This document shows, piece after piece, positions 1-8,658 of a stretch of 30,248 nucleotides of DNA; the first letter of the stretch is position 1; each line of letters starts with the position of its first letter. The notes below the pieces were generated by a model. It worked only from the letters and a program-made list of their open reading frames with translations, searched no databases and was not told the DNA's origin. Position numbers and translations under genes: made by a program. The stretch spans positions 1-30,248 of the forward strand of contig JAMCRH010000118.1 of the NCBI GenBank assembly GCA_023380515.1, read 5' to 3'. The DNA comes from Gammaproteobacteria bacterium. GTDB lineage: Bacteria; Pseudomonadota; Gammaproteobacteria; Enterobacterales; Alteromonadaceae.

Positions 1-35
1 TTTGGCCGTCAAAACCAGAACTACTCATGATTCGG

Positions 36-2762
36 TTACCTGTGTTGTAAATTCATCAATTCGGCCAATGCTTTCGGGCGATAGAAATAATACCCTTGCA
101 TGGCGTGACACTGTTTCTCGCGACAGAAGGCTAATTGTGCCTCTGTTTCTACCCCTTCGACCACAACTTTCTTGTCGAGGTTCAGTGCTAATGAAATTGC
201 TGCGTCAGCAACTTTAAAGGCATCGGTACCTGGGGTGAGGTCGCTAATAAACGCGCGATCGATCTTAATTACATCAACAGGCAGCTTATAAAGCAAACTT
301 AAACTTGAATAACCGGTACCAAAATCGTCAATTGCGACTTGGATACCTAAGGCGCGGAGTGCCTCAAGCGTGTCTTTGGCGCTGGTCTTGTCGTCAAGGA
401 AAAGACTTTCGGTGACTTCAATCTGTAACACCACATTCGACTCTTGGGCTTGGGCATGCACTTCTTTTAACAGATCCATGACAATGCCACGGGTGAAGCA
501 CAAGGGTGAAATATTCACCGACACGTAGGTTTTTTCTTCTTGGCCAATTTGCGCAAGTTTCGGAATGTCATCGCTTACCCGCGCCAAAATTTGTTCAGTT
601 AGCTCGACAATTTGACCGGTTTGTTCAGCAATTGGAATAAACACGCCCGGTGGAATAAAACTGCCGTCCTCTTGTGGCCAACGCGCCAGCGCTTCAAAAC
701 CGGAAATCACATTCGACTGTGTGCCGACAATCGGTTGGTAATGCACGCTAAATTCTTGGCTATTCATTCCCTGCTGAATTCGCGTACGCATACTCAGGCG
801 CTCGTTGTAACTCAATAGCATGTCTTTGCGGAACCACGTGACATTATTACCACCCGAGCTTTTCGCCTCGGTCATGGCAATATCTGCTCGTTGAATCAGC
901 TCATCGGCGCTGTCGTCAAAGCGCATGGCTTGGGCAATACCGATACTGGCGGGCGCAATCACTTCGACACCATCGAGCATATAAGGCTTGCGTAGTTGCT
1001 GTTGCAAAGTACTGCTAAGTTTCGTCACCACGGCTTTATTGGCGTTGGGCACCATCACCACAAACTCGTCGCTACTGAAGCGCGACACAATACTGTTTTT
1101 CGGCAGCTCAGCTTTTATGCGCTGACCGGTTTCGAGCAATATTTGGTTACCCGCCTTCAGGCCTAAGGTGTCGTTAATCGCTTTAAAGCCATCGAGATCT
1201 ATAAACAGGACAAAGTTAGCCGTGACGTCCCGCGCCACGCTGTATTGCAAAGCAAGTTCTTGTTCAAACACGTCGCGGCGAATTAGGTTGGTCACACCGT
1301 CATAGGTGGCTAGTTGTTTGAGCTTTATTTCTTCTTGGCGGAGGCGGTTGTTGGCGTCGATGATAATCACCAATAGGAAGGAAACAATGCCACCAATGAG
1401 AAAGACCAGTTTGTTCACTCGTGCGCTGCGCCACAGCTCATCCGTATCACGCAACGTAACGTAAAACGTCAGGGGTGCGTCGATAATCTCGAAGGCGTGA
1501 CGAATCGAGAACGGGTGCTCTGCATGGAAGCTATCGCGGGTATATAAAGCAAATTCGGGGGTGTTCGCCGGTAAAATAAAGTTTTGAGCGATTTCAATAT
1601 GCACTTCAAACGAGCGCAAAAACTCAATTGGGGTGTAGTCGAGCAGCTTCTGTAGGTCGACTGCCATAGTCGCTTGCGGTGCGCCGTTTTGTGAACGAAT
1701 GGGAACAGTAAAGAATAAAATGGGACGCTCTGCATACACCGAAGAAGCAGTTACCGTATACGCCTCTTGACCCAGCATACGTTGCAGCCAAGGCGTGGGT
1801 GGCACTGCTAGCGTATACAAGTCGGTTCCCATTACGTTGCCATTCGCTTTGACGAAATAGCTAAATTCGCCGTCTGGGTTGTGTACGCTAATCCCTAAAG
1901 CCGCAGGGAAATCACGCAATAACAATTGTGCGTCGTGCCTAAATGCATCAGCATTTTCGGCGTACATGAGGTTGGAAACACGCTTCAAGGCATCACGTAA
2001 TTCCAATAGTTGGTTGTTAATTTGGCCAGCAATTTGCTCTTGCAGAATTTGGCCGCGCTCGTTCACATCGCGTACGGCTGCAGCCGAAAGCGAAAACCAC
2101 ACCAGTATCGTCACTAAGCTGACGACAACAGAAGGTGTAAGCAGCTTGTAGTCGAAATGCAGCGATTCCCGATACCAATGCGAACGAATCAACATCATGA
2201 TGCCGGTGAGCAATAACATGAGCGCAACAGCAATGAATATGACCGAGCCCGGCGCGTATAAGTTAGCGGTATTCGGTATCCAACTATAAACCAGAATCGC
2301 GCCCGTTAAGGCTAACGATAACCAACCGGTAAAGCGCCACAATGCGCGCACTAGCGGCCGCTTTAAACTAAGCGCTAGAGACAAGCCTAAAAGAAATAAG
2401 TGGATAGCTACGAGGACGACGATCCAACCGAAAAAGTCGCCGATGCCAAAATATTCACTGGTGATGTTGCTATAAAACGACAGTGAGGCGAGCAGCATGA
2501 AGGCAACACCGAACAACAATAAGAGCAGATTGTAGCCGCGGCCAGCGATAATAAAAGCAACCGCTGTGAAGAAAATTGCGAGCGGTGTACGGAGCGGAAT
2601 AATGTCGATTAAGGTCTGGTCAGTGACCACAAAGTGGAAAAAGCAGCCGATAATACCGAGTAAGGCCGCCGAAATCGCGGAAAAGTAGTAAGCAGCGCTA
2701 GCAGCGGTTCGGGAGTTATAGGTCACGGAAACTTCGATTCCTTTTTCATTACTCTGCGACAA
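36..2762 (-). CDS. Membrane-bound GGDEF/EAL cyclic-di-GMP phosphodiesterase with degenerate GGDEF
   Basis: A 908-residue protein predicted to break down cyclic di-GMP at the inner membrane. The N-terminal ~230 residues hold about seven hydrophobic helices. A ~240-residue, probably periplasmic, sensor region follows, then one more helix near residue 480, a GGDEF domain (roughly 510-670) and an EAL domain (roughly 685-900). The EAL motif (FEALARWP), DDFGTGYSS, KIDRAFI and VVVEGVET are all present, so phosphodiesterase activity is expected. The GGDEF signature reads SSDEF, so cyclase activity is doubtful and the domain may only bind GTP. The start is a TTG: an in-frame TGA lies eight codons upstream and no ATG falls between. 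The upstream AAGAAG is a weak ribosome site. The gene is transcribed away from trmL. The family is certain; the signal sensed is unknown. Confidence 0.9.
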   Translation of the reverse strand: MSQSNEKGIEVSVTYNSRTAASAAYYFSAISAALLGIIGCFFHFVVTDQTLIDIIPLRTPLAIFFTAVAFIIAGRGYNLLLLLFGVAFMLLASLSFYSNITSEYFGIGDFFGWIVVLVAIHLFLLGLSLALSLKRPLVRALWRFTGWLSLALTGAILVYSWIPNTANLYAPGSVIFIAVALMLLLTGIMMLIRSHWYRESLHFDYKLLTPSVVVSLVTILVWFSLSAAAVRDVNERGQILQEQIAGQINNQLLELRDALKRVSNLMYAENADAFRHDAQLLLRDFPAALGISVHNPDGEFSYFVKANGNVMGTDLYTLAVPPTPWLQRMLGQEAYTVTASSVYAERPILFFTVPIRSQNGAPQATMAVDLQKLLDYTPIEFLRSFEVHIEIAQNFILPANTPEFALYTRDSFHAEHPFSIRHAFEIIDAPLTFYVTLRDTDELWRSARVNKLVFLIGGIVSFLLVIIIDANNRLRQEEIKLKQLATYDGVTNLIRRDVFEQELALQYSVARDVTANFVLFIDLDGFKAINDTLGLKAGNQILLETGQRIKAELPKNSIVSRFSSDEFVVMVPNANKAVVTKLSSTLQQQLRKPYMLDGVEVIAPASIGIAQAMRFDDSADELIQRADIAMTEAKSSGGNNVTWFRKDMLLSYNERLSMRTRIQQGMNSQEFSVHYQPIVGTQSNVISGFEALARWPQEDGSFIPPGVFIPIAEQTGQIVELTEQILARVSDDIPKLAQIGQEEKTYVSVNISPLCFTRGIVMDLLKEVHAQAQESNVVLQIEVTESLFLDDKTSAKDTLEALRALGIQVAIDDFGTGYSSLSLLYKLPVDVIKIDRAFISDLTPGTDAFKVADAAISLALNLDKKVVVEGVETEAQLAFCREKQCHAMQGYYFYRPKALAELMNLQHR

Positions 2763-2918
2763 TATGTGTCGCTTCTTATCTATTCAACCTGAATTTATCG
2801 GGTGAAACAACCATTCGATTACAAAATTTTAACCAGATTAAACATTTTTTAAATTCCGGCTTTCTTTAGTATCAGCACAGTTACTCTAAAAGTATCGGCA
2901 ACTTCACTGGCTTCTTTA

Positions 2919-2947
2919 CCTCTTTTTCGAACTAAAAGAGGTATAAT
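2919..2947 (+). promoter_or_regulatory. Putative trmL promoter with an 8-bp dyad beside a TATAAT box
   Basis: A perfect TATAAT lies at 2942-2947, 39 bases before the trmL start at 2987. Directly upstream, CCTCTTTT (2919-2926) and AAAAGAGG (2934-2941) form an inverted repeat with a 7-base loop, covering the -35 area. No good -35 hexamer is visible. The dyad could be an operator. This promoter now reads only the truncated 5' piece of trmL and then the island's left end. Confidence 0.5.
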
Positions 2948-2986
2948 GCCGATGTTTTTATCAGGTCTCTTATCAGCGGAGAAAAG

Positions 2987-3058
2987 ATGTTTCACATTGT
3001 TCTGCACACGCCCGTTATGCCGGCAAATACCGGCAAACGTGCAACCCGTATTATTTAG
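2987..3058 (+). pseudogene. trmL: 5' fragment of chromosomal trmL, cut by the island
   Basis: The reading frame starts MFHIVLHTPVMPANTG, the expected N-terminus of the TrmL tRNA (cytidine/uridine-34 2'-O)-methyltransferase (SPOUT family). Compare [16 protein letters not shown] in the intact copy at 8659-9123. After codon 16 (GGC, ending at 3034) similarity stops: the frame continues KRATRII and ends at TAG 3056-3058. The expected next residues, NVIRL, appear 6.3 kb away at 9316. GAAAAG just before the ATG is a weak ribosome site. The fragment is far too short to be active. Confidence 0.85.
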
Positions 3059-3063
3059 AATGG

Positions 3064-3090
3064 TTTTGTTAGCCCCCAATTTGAAAACAG
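3064..3090 (+). repeat. Left-end inverted repeat of the island
   Basis: It reads TTTTGTTAGCCC, then 8 variable bases, then AAAACAG. The same 12+8+7 arrangement occurs in reverse complement at 9260-9286. Both copies lie 29 bases inside the borders inferred from trmL. They probably mark recombinase binding sites. Confidence 0.7.
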
Positions 3091-3237
3091 GGTGTTCTGT
3101 CAAACCGACCATGTGTTAACTATGTAGAGTTACTGTGTACTATGCATGGCCTTTTAGCGTGGTAATTCATCTATTATTACCGGTTATAATCTGCTACACT
3201 GAGCCTAAATTTTAGCTCAGGCTTAACCGGACTTTCC
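3091..3237. other. Left-end leader of the island, with the metal operon promoter
   Basis: No gene is visible here. The stretch runs from the left-end repeat to the first cargo gene. A TATAAT at 3185-3190 is a likely -10 box, with no clear -35. Confidence 0.45.
3180..3230 (+). promoter_or_regulatory. Putative promoter and nested dyads upstream of the metal efflux genes
   Basis: CCGGTTA (3180-3186) pairs with TAACCGG (3224-3230). Between them is a weaker hairpin around GAGCCTAAATTTTAGCTC. The TATAAT at 3185-3190 overlaps the left outer arm. This could be an operator or a leader structure controlling the cargo operon, but no cognate regulator gene lies on the island. Confidence 0.4.
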
Positions 3238-3582
3238 ATGCGTCACGCACTTTTATCAATAATGACTCTGATATTGCTCGCTCAGCTTTCTTTGGCTGGT
3301 ACGGCTGTGCATCAGTTGCATTTGAGTGAACAACGACATGATGACAGTCAAACCTCCCATATACACCTTGAGCTTCAGGCAACCACTGCAATTTCAGCAG
3401 AATTAAGCGATTCAGACTTTAACGAGCTATGTCTCGACTGCCAGTGTCATGGCGGTATCTCGATGATGACTGATTATTCTCAAACGACAGACATAGCGCT
3501 ACTGCCTTCTAGAGTCGTGCTGTTACCGGTGCGTTTCAGTTCTCTCTTTCCTGATCCCTCATTTCGCCCTCCCATCGCATAA
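3238..3582 (+). CDS. Small secreted Cys/His-containing protein preceding a metal RND operon
   Basis: A 114-residue protein with a signal peptide (hydrophobic core about residues 4-20, cleavage probably near SLAGTA) and a mature part of about 90 residues. It contains a His/Asp-rich patch (HDDSQTSHIHLE) and a CLDCQCHGG motif, suggesting periplasmic metal binding. The C-terminal FRPPIA resembles the tails of small proteins found ahead of Czc/Cus-type operons (CzcI-like or DUF2946-like). That family assignment is from memory of the general style and is tentative. It is first in an apparent operon with the adaptor and pump. The ribosome site is weak. Confidence 0.6.
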   Translation: MRHALLSIMTLILLAQLSLAGTAVHQLHLSEQRHDDSQTSHIHLELQATTAISAELSDSDFNELCLDCQCHGGISMMTDYSQTTDIALLPSRVVLLPVRFSSLFPDPSFRPPIA

Positions 3583-3617
3583 CTTTATTTCTTCTATATC
3601 TAGGATTACTTGAACTC

Positions 3618-3703
3618 GCTTATATAGCGGGTGGATTTGTGTACTAAATACTTACCGGAAATATTTTTATGAAAATCATATCAAGCACTGCTTATATAGC
3701 GGG
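3618..3703 (+). repeat. 14-bp direct repeat spanning the adaptor gene start
   Basis: GCTTATATAGCGGG occurs at 3618-3631 and again at 3690-3703, exactly 72 bases apart. The first copy is in the intergenic space and the second is inside the first codons of the adaptor gene. The core TATATA lies in the short dyad CGCTTATATAGCG. Its meaning is unknown; a small local duplication or two operator copies are possible. Confidence 0.5.
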
Positions 3704-4838
3704 GCGTGTGGTCCAGTGTATCTTAGCAAAATGTACCTTCGCCGTTGTGCTGAGCACGATAATCAGTGCGTGTTTTATTGGGGCTGCGGTTGCACATGAT
3801 GATAATCACGACGATGAACAAAGCGGCCAAGTTACATTGACAAATGAGCAGCAAAGACTTGCTGGGATTGAGGTTGAACAGGCAGTGGTTTCAGGGTTTT
3901 CACTGCAGACAACGGTGCCCGGGCAACTTTTGAATGACCGGGCGCGCAGTATTGTGATTGCCCCACAACTGGACGTACGAATTATCCATTACGATGCAAG
4001 CATCGGCCAAAGTGTAGCTGTCGGAGATGCGCTTTTGACCATTGGTGGGCGAGAGATTGCTGACGCTCAGGCAGATTTCGTACTGGCAGCGCAGGAGTTA
4101 TCTCGCATTCAACGTATGGAAGAAGGCGTAGTCAGCGATACAGTTCGGGAAGAGGCCAGAATTGAGGCCGAGCGGCGGCGTGCCGTGTTGCGCTCGGTGT
4201 TTATGACGGACGCACAAATCACTGCATTGCTTAGTTGTTCTGACTGTATTGGTCAGGTTCAGGTGTTATCACCGATGGCCGGGAAAGTGCAGTTATCACC
4301 GGAACAACTACAGTACTCCGCCGGGCAGGCTCTATCAGGCGGAACATCTCTTTTGCGGGTTAACGATGAATCAACGCTGTGGGTGGCCGCAGAGTTGCCG
4401 GTAAGACACCGGTTGCCCCTGGAAGCGGGGCAGTCTGTTGTTGTTAACGTGAATGGAGAGTTGGTAACCGGAGAGGTGTTGAGCCGAGGTCATTACGTGT
4501 CGTCTGTGACCCAAACTGAGCAGATCCTTATTTCTGTAGATAACCGTTCGACTCATTGGCATGCCGGACAGTTTGCTGAAGTTCATTTACCGTCTGCTGA
4601 ACAGCAGGGCGTACTCGTACCTAATGCAGCATTGCACCGTCAGGAGGGTAATCAATGGCGCGTATTCGTGCAAAATGAACAAAATACGTTTAGTTCTGTT
4701 GAGGTTACCGTGTTGGAGAGCCAAGGTGGACTTCATCTTGTCAGTGGTATTGAACCAGGTGCCAGGTTGGTCATGAAAGGTGCATTTTTTATCGCATCTG
4801 AACTGGCAAAAGATGGTTTCGATACCCACAACCATTAA
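3669..4838 (+). CDS. CzcB/CusB-like periplasmic adaptor of a heavy-metal RND pump
   Basis: A 389-residue membrane-fusion protein that should link the RND pump encoded next to an outer-membrane channel. A long signal peptide (to about residue 42, ending AAVA) is followed by a His/Asp-rich stretch (HDDNHDDE) typical of metal-efflux adaptors. Barrel-sandwich halves, a helical hairpin (about residues 135-175) and a C-terminal GAFFIASELAK follow, as in the CzcB family. SCSDC near residue 190 could bind metal. The protein ends HNH. The ATG has GGAA upstream. The stop overlaps the strong ribosome site TAAGGAG of the pump gene, so the two are cotranscribed. No CzcC-like outer-membrane gene is present. 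Confidence 0.85.
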   Translation: MKIISSTAYIAGRVVQCILAKCTFAVVLSTIISACFIGAAVAHDDNHDDEQSGQVTLTNEQQRLAGIEVEQAVVSGFSLQTTVPGQLLNDRARSIVIAPQLDVRIIHYDASIGQSVAVGDALLTIGGREIADAQADFVLAAQELSRIQRMEEGVVSDTVREEARIEAERRRAVLRSVFMTDAQITALLSCSDCIGQVQVLSPMAGKVQLSPEQLQYSAGQALSGGTSLLRVNDESTLWVAAELPVRHRLPLEAGQSVVVNVNGELVTGEVLSRGHYVSSVTQTEQILISVDNRSTHWHAGQFAEVHLPSAEQQGVLVPNAALHRQEGNQWRVFVQNEQNTFSSVEVTVLESQGGLHLVSGIEPGARLVMKGAFFIASELAKDGFDTHNH

Positions 4839-4849
4839 GGAGCTAAGCA

Positions 4850-7800
4850 ATGTTTTCTACACTTTTAAGTCGTCTGATTCAGTTCCGCTTAATGGTATTC
4901 ATCCTGTTGAGTGTTTTTATTGGCGGGGTAATTTTTACTATTCCTCGACTAAATTTAGATGCATTTCCAGACGTAACCAATGTACAGGTGACGGTTAACA
5001 CTCAGGCCAATGGTCTGGCAGCCGAAGAAGTTGAACAGTTGATTACCTATCCGCTTGAATCATCAATGTACGCTTTAACGGGAGTGACAGAGGTGCGTTC
5101 GTTATCCCGCACTGGTTTGTCGGTGGTAACTGTTGTTTTTGCAGACGGTACTGATATTTATTTTGCCCGCCAGCAAGTATTTGAAAAGCTTAGTGAAGCG
5201 CGCGAGATGATTCCTGAACAGCTTGGAATACCTAAAATGGGGCCTAATACGTCCGGCCTTGGTGAGGTATTCCAATACACATTGCGCTCAGATAATCCGG
5301 CGTACGATGCGGCTGCTTTACGCACATTGAATGATTTTCTGGTCAAGTTACTGTTGATGCCCGTGGATGGAGTCACTGAAATCTTGTCCTTCGGTGGGCC
5401 AGTTCTGCAGTACCAGGTGCAAATTGATCCCGTACGCCTTCTAGAATATGACCTGACTATGGAGCAGGTCTTTAGCACATTGGCCGATAATAACCTGAAT
5501 GCTGGTGGCTGGTTTATGCCTCAGGGTGATAATCAGTTAGTCGTTCGTGGTGCAGGTATGCTGCCAGCGGGTGATGCTGGGCTGGAGGCTATTCGTCAAC
5601 TACCAATTATACAACGTCAGGGAATTCCGGTGCGAATTGGCGATGTTGCATCGGTAGGTTTTGGCCATGAAATCCGAGTGGGTGCAGTCACAATGACTGA
5701 AAAAAATGAGTCAGGTGAGACCGAGGCTCTGGGCGAAGTGGTTGCTGGCATTATTTTGCAGCGGACAGGTGCGAATACAAAGGCTGTTATCGATGGTATT
5801 GAAGCGCGTTTAGATAGTATCAATAGCGCCCTCCCTGAGGGCGTATACCTTGAAGCGTACTATGATCAGTCGCACTTGATTGAAAGAGCGGTAACTACAA
5901 TCAGGGATGCTGTTTTTTTTGCGTTTGTGCTGATTGTCTTGGTTTTGCTTGGATTTTTAAGAAACATCCGCGCTTCAGTGTTAGTGCTTTTATCGATCCC
6001 GTTGTCAATAGGGGTTGCGCTGCTTTTTATGCATCAGTGGGGAATTTCAGCCAACCTGATGTCGTTGGGCGGATTAGCTATTGCAACAGGCTTGATGATT
6101 GATGCGTCGGTCGTGATGGTCGAGCGGATTTTTCAACGACTTACAGCATCGCAAAGTACCCGGCCCATGACAGTGACTGAGCATATTATTGAAGCGGGTC
6201 AGGAGGTTGCCCGGCCAGTTATGTTTGCAACGTTGATTATCATGACTGTGTTTGTTCCTTTATTTTTTCTTGAAGGGGTGGAAAGTAAGTTATTTCAGCC
6301 TATGGCGGTCAGCGTCATTTTAGGTTTGGCAGGCTCCTTAATAGTTGCGTTAGTTATAGTGCCACCGCTTGCATCGTACTTATTCAAAAAAGCGCCTAAA
6401 CATGTTGAGCCGAAGATATACCATATTGTTGAACGCGGCTTTATTCGGGGCCTTACCCTGAGTTTGAAAAAGCCGCTATGGGTAGGGGTGGTTACGCTGG
6501 CATTTGTCAGCATAGCAGTGCTGCTTGGTCCACGACTGGAAACAGAGTTTGCCCCGGAACTGGAAGAAGGAACAATTAATATGCGGGTTACTCTGGCACC
6601 GTCGGCAAATCTGGATACTTCCATTCGTGTAGCACAGCAACTGGAAGGCATGCTGATGGACTTCCCGGAAGTAACCTACGCTTTATCGCGTATAGGCGCC
6701 CCTGAGTTGGGTGGAGATCCTGAGCCTATTAATAATATCGAAATGTACATCGGTTTAACCGACATGGCGGCGTGGCAGACCGCAGCCACCCGCGAAGAAC
6801 TGCAAAGTAAAATGAATGAAGTGCTGGGTGAGCTACCTGGTGTTGTACTCAATTTTTCTCAGCCTATAGCAACACGGGTTGATGAGCTGTTATCCGGGGT
6901 TCGGGCGCAATTGGCGATCAAGTTATTTGGCTCTGATTTGGGTGTTCTGGCGGAAAAGGGCGAGGAACTACAACGTTTAGTGGATGCTATCCCCGGAACT
7001 ACCGATGTGGCGCTGGAGCAAATTAGTGGTGAAGAGCAATTAACTATTCGCCCTGATTATACCGCAATGTCCCGTTACGGATTTGATGTTGCAGACTTGA
7101 TGGCCTGGGTACGTTTAGGTGTGGGTGGAGAAAATGCGGGGCAGATTCTGGATGGTAATGCCCGTCATGATATAAATGTACGACTTCATTCTGACTTTCG
7201 TGCCTCACCAGAGTCCATTGCGCGTATTCCGCTAAAAACAGCCAGCGGAGCAATTGTTTTATTGGGAGATATAACTGAAATCACGCGTGAATCGGCAGCT
7301 CCGATGATTCGCCGCGAAAACGCCCAGCGCCGAATTGTCATTGAGTCTAATATCAGTGGCCGGGCTATGGGTAGTGTGGTTGCTGATATTCAATCGGCAA
7401 TCCAGCAGTTTGACTTACCTGCCGGCTATACGATTGAAATAGGCGGACAGTTTGAGAATCAGCAGCGAGCGCAGCAACGGTTAATGGTAGTGGTACCGGT
7501 ATCTCTGCTGATTATTACGCTATTTCTGTACCTGGCTTTTCGCTCCATTAAACAGGTGGCTTTGGTAGTAACTAATGTGCCTGTGGCCCTTGTCGGCGGG
7601 GTTATTGCTCTGTACCTAAGTGGAACATATTTATCAGTGCCGAGCGCTATTGGTTTTATAACTGTTTTTGGTGTAGCAATGCTAAATGGCGTGGTATTAC
7701 TAGATGCGATTAATGGCTTACGGCAGCGTGGAATGTCAGTGCAGGACGCTGTGCTACAAGGCACAGCAAGCCGTTTACAGCCTGTCTTGATTACCGCCAT

Positions 7801-7978
7801 AACCTCAATACTTGCGTTAGTGCCTATTTTATTGTCGCAGGGAATTGGCAGTGAAATTCATAAACCGTTGGCAACTGTAGTTCTGGGAGGACTAATCACT
7901 TCAACAGTACTGACCCTGTTTGTTATTCCGACTTTATATACACTGATATATAAAGAAAAGGGAAACAACAAGGCGTAG
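4850..7978 (+). CDS. CzcA/CusA-family heavy-metal efflux RND transporter
   Basis: A 1042-residue inner-membrane proton antiporter of the heavy-metal-efflux RND family. It has the expected two halves: an N-terminal helix, a large periplasmic loop, six helices (about 350-550), a second loop (about 560-880) and a final helix group. TM4 carries GLMIDASVVMVE, with Asp418 and Glu425 as likely proton-relay residues. By eye alignment, the three periplasmic methionines that define the Cu/Ag site of E. coli CusA are replaced here by Asn, Glu and Phe (in NNIEMYIGL, RVDELLSG and SRYGFDVAD). Cu(I)/Ag(I) is therefore less likely than a divalent metal such as Zn, Cd, Co or Ni. The start is fixed by TAAGGAG eight bases upstream. 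An outer-membrane partner must come from elsewhere. Confidence 0.88.
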   Translation: MFSTLLSRLIQFRLMVFILLSVFIGGVIFTIPRLNLDAFPDVTNVQVTVNTQANGLAAEEVEQLITYPLESSMYALTGVTEVRSLSRTGLSVVTVVFADGTDIYFARQQVFEKLSEAREMIPEQLGIPKMGPNTSGLGEVFQYTLRSDNPAYDAAALRTLNDFLVKLLLMPVDGVTEILSFGGPVLQYQVQIDPVRLLEYDLTMEQVFSTLADNNLNAGGWFMPQGDNQLVVRGAGMLPAGDAGLEAIRQLPIIQRQGIPVRIGDVASVGFGHEIRVGAVTMTEKNESGETEALGEVVAGIILQRTGANTKAVIDGIEARLDSINSALPEGVYLEAYYDQSHLIERAVTTIRDAVFFAFVLIVLVLLGFLRNIRASVLVLLSIPLSIGVALLFMHQWGISANLMSLGGLAIATGLMIDASVVMVERIFQRLTASQSTRPMTVTEHIIEAGQEVARPVMFATLIIMTVFVPLFFLEGVESKLFQPMAVSVILGLAGSLIVALVIVPPLASYLFKKAPKHVEPKIYHIVERGFIRGLTLSLKKPLWVGVVTLAFVSIAVLLGPRLETEFAPELEEGTINMRVTLAPSANLDTSIRVAQQLEGMLMDFPEVTYALSRIGAPELGGDPEPINNIEMYIGLTDMAAWQTAATREELQSKMNEVLGELPGVVLNFSQPIATRVDELLSGVRAQLAIKLFGSDLGVLAEKGEELQRLVDAIPGTTDVALEQISGEEQLTIRPDYTAMSRYGFDVADLMAWVRLGVGGENAGQILDGNARHDINVRLHSDFRASPESIARIPLKTASGAIVLLGDITEITRESAAPMIRRENAQRRIVIESNISGRAMGSVVADIQSAIQQFDLPAGYTIEIGGQFENQQRAQQRLMVVVPVSLLIITLFLYLAFRSIKQVALVVTNVPVALVGGVIALYLSGTYLSVPSAIGFITVFGVAMLNGVVLLDAINGLRQRGMSVQDAVLQGTASRLQPVLITAITSILALVPILLSQGIGSEIHKPLATVVLGGLITSTVLTLFVIPTLYTLIYKEKGNNKA

Positions 7979-8091
7979 CAATTAGTCCGGCCATTAGAAG
8001 CGCTGCTTGCAGTGGAGGTATTCAGCATCTTTAAAAAAGGTTTACTTTATAAAAGCTTTTGCAGGTGTCTGTTTTGCATGTCTTTATTGGG

Positions 8092-8485
8092 TTATCTGAT
8101 ACCGTTCGAGACATGAATACCGTACAAGTCTTCGATGTGCATGCGGATATCTTGATAGCTGGTACCCAGCGAAAACAGCGCAATAATTTTACGCTCGAGC
8201 TCATCTGTTAAATGCGTCTGGTGCTTTTTCACGAGCTGAGGCTCAAAGGTCCCCGCATGGTCGCGTGGTGTATTCAACTCAAAGCTACCAGCGGGACTTT
8301 TTACTGTTTTAGCGGTCGAGCCATTTTTGCGATTTGGCTGCGCTTTGTTCGTCAAGCTCAGCCTGCATGGCTGCTTCCGTCAGCTGCTTGATGAGTGGTG
8401 TTAGGATACCGTCTTTACCAGTAAGGTCTTTGCCTTCACGCAATTGCTTTAAGGCGGCGTCGATATCGAAGTCTGGTTTGGTCAT
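8092..8485 (-). pseudogene. IS256-family transposase remnant, frameshifted and truncated
   Basis: From ATG at 8485 the minus strand reads MTKPDFDIDAALKQLREGKD, continuing to QAELDEQ. Around 8335-8355 the similarity moves to another frame: NRKNGSTAKTVKSPAG, then FELNTPRDHAGTFEPQLVKK, then LTDELERKIIALFSLGTSYQ. This is the conserved N-terminal third of IS256 (mutator) transposases. It ends after YGIHVSNG near 8095, so the DDE catalytic domain is gone. It is the only trace of a mobility enzyme in the island and cannot be active. Confidence 0.85.
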
Positions 8486-8513
8486 GTATCATCTCTTTTT
8501 TATATAGTTTATC

Positions 8514-8541
8514 GAGATGACACAGAATTCTGAACACTACC
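8514..8541. repeat. Probable terminal inverted repeat of the IS256-family remnant
   Basis: The segment contains GACACAGAATTCTGAACACT and ends ACC, lying 29 bases upstream of the transposase start. It resembles ends of IS256-family elements. No matching end was seen beyond 8092, consistent with a deletion removing the other side of the IS. Confidence 0.5.
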
Positions 8542-8658
8542 AAAATCGTGTGCGAGTTAAATTGAAGCTTCTATTGCTGCATTTCGGGCATGATAAAAAG
8601 TGATCCGAATCCATTTGACAAGACATCGGCTTCTGTAAGTTAGGCATTTTCTACGCCA

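Noticed and set aside
2..217. 71-codon plus-strand frame at the left edge
   Set aside because: It is antisense to the conserved EAL domain end and has no support.
2849..3112. 87-codon minus-strand frame
   Set aside because: It runs antisense over the trmL promoter, the 5' fragment and the island end, with no family match or ribosome site.
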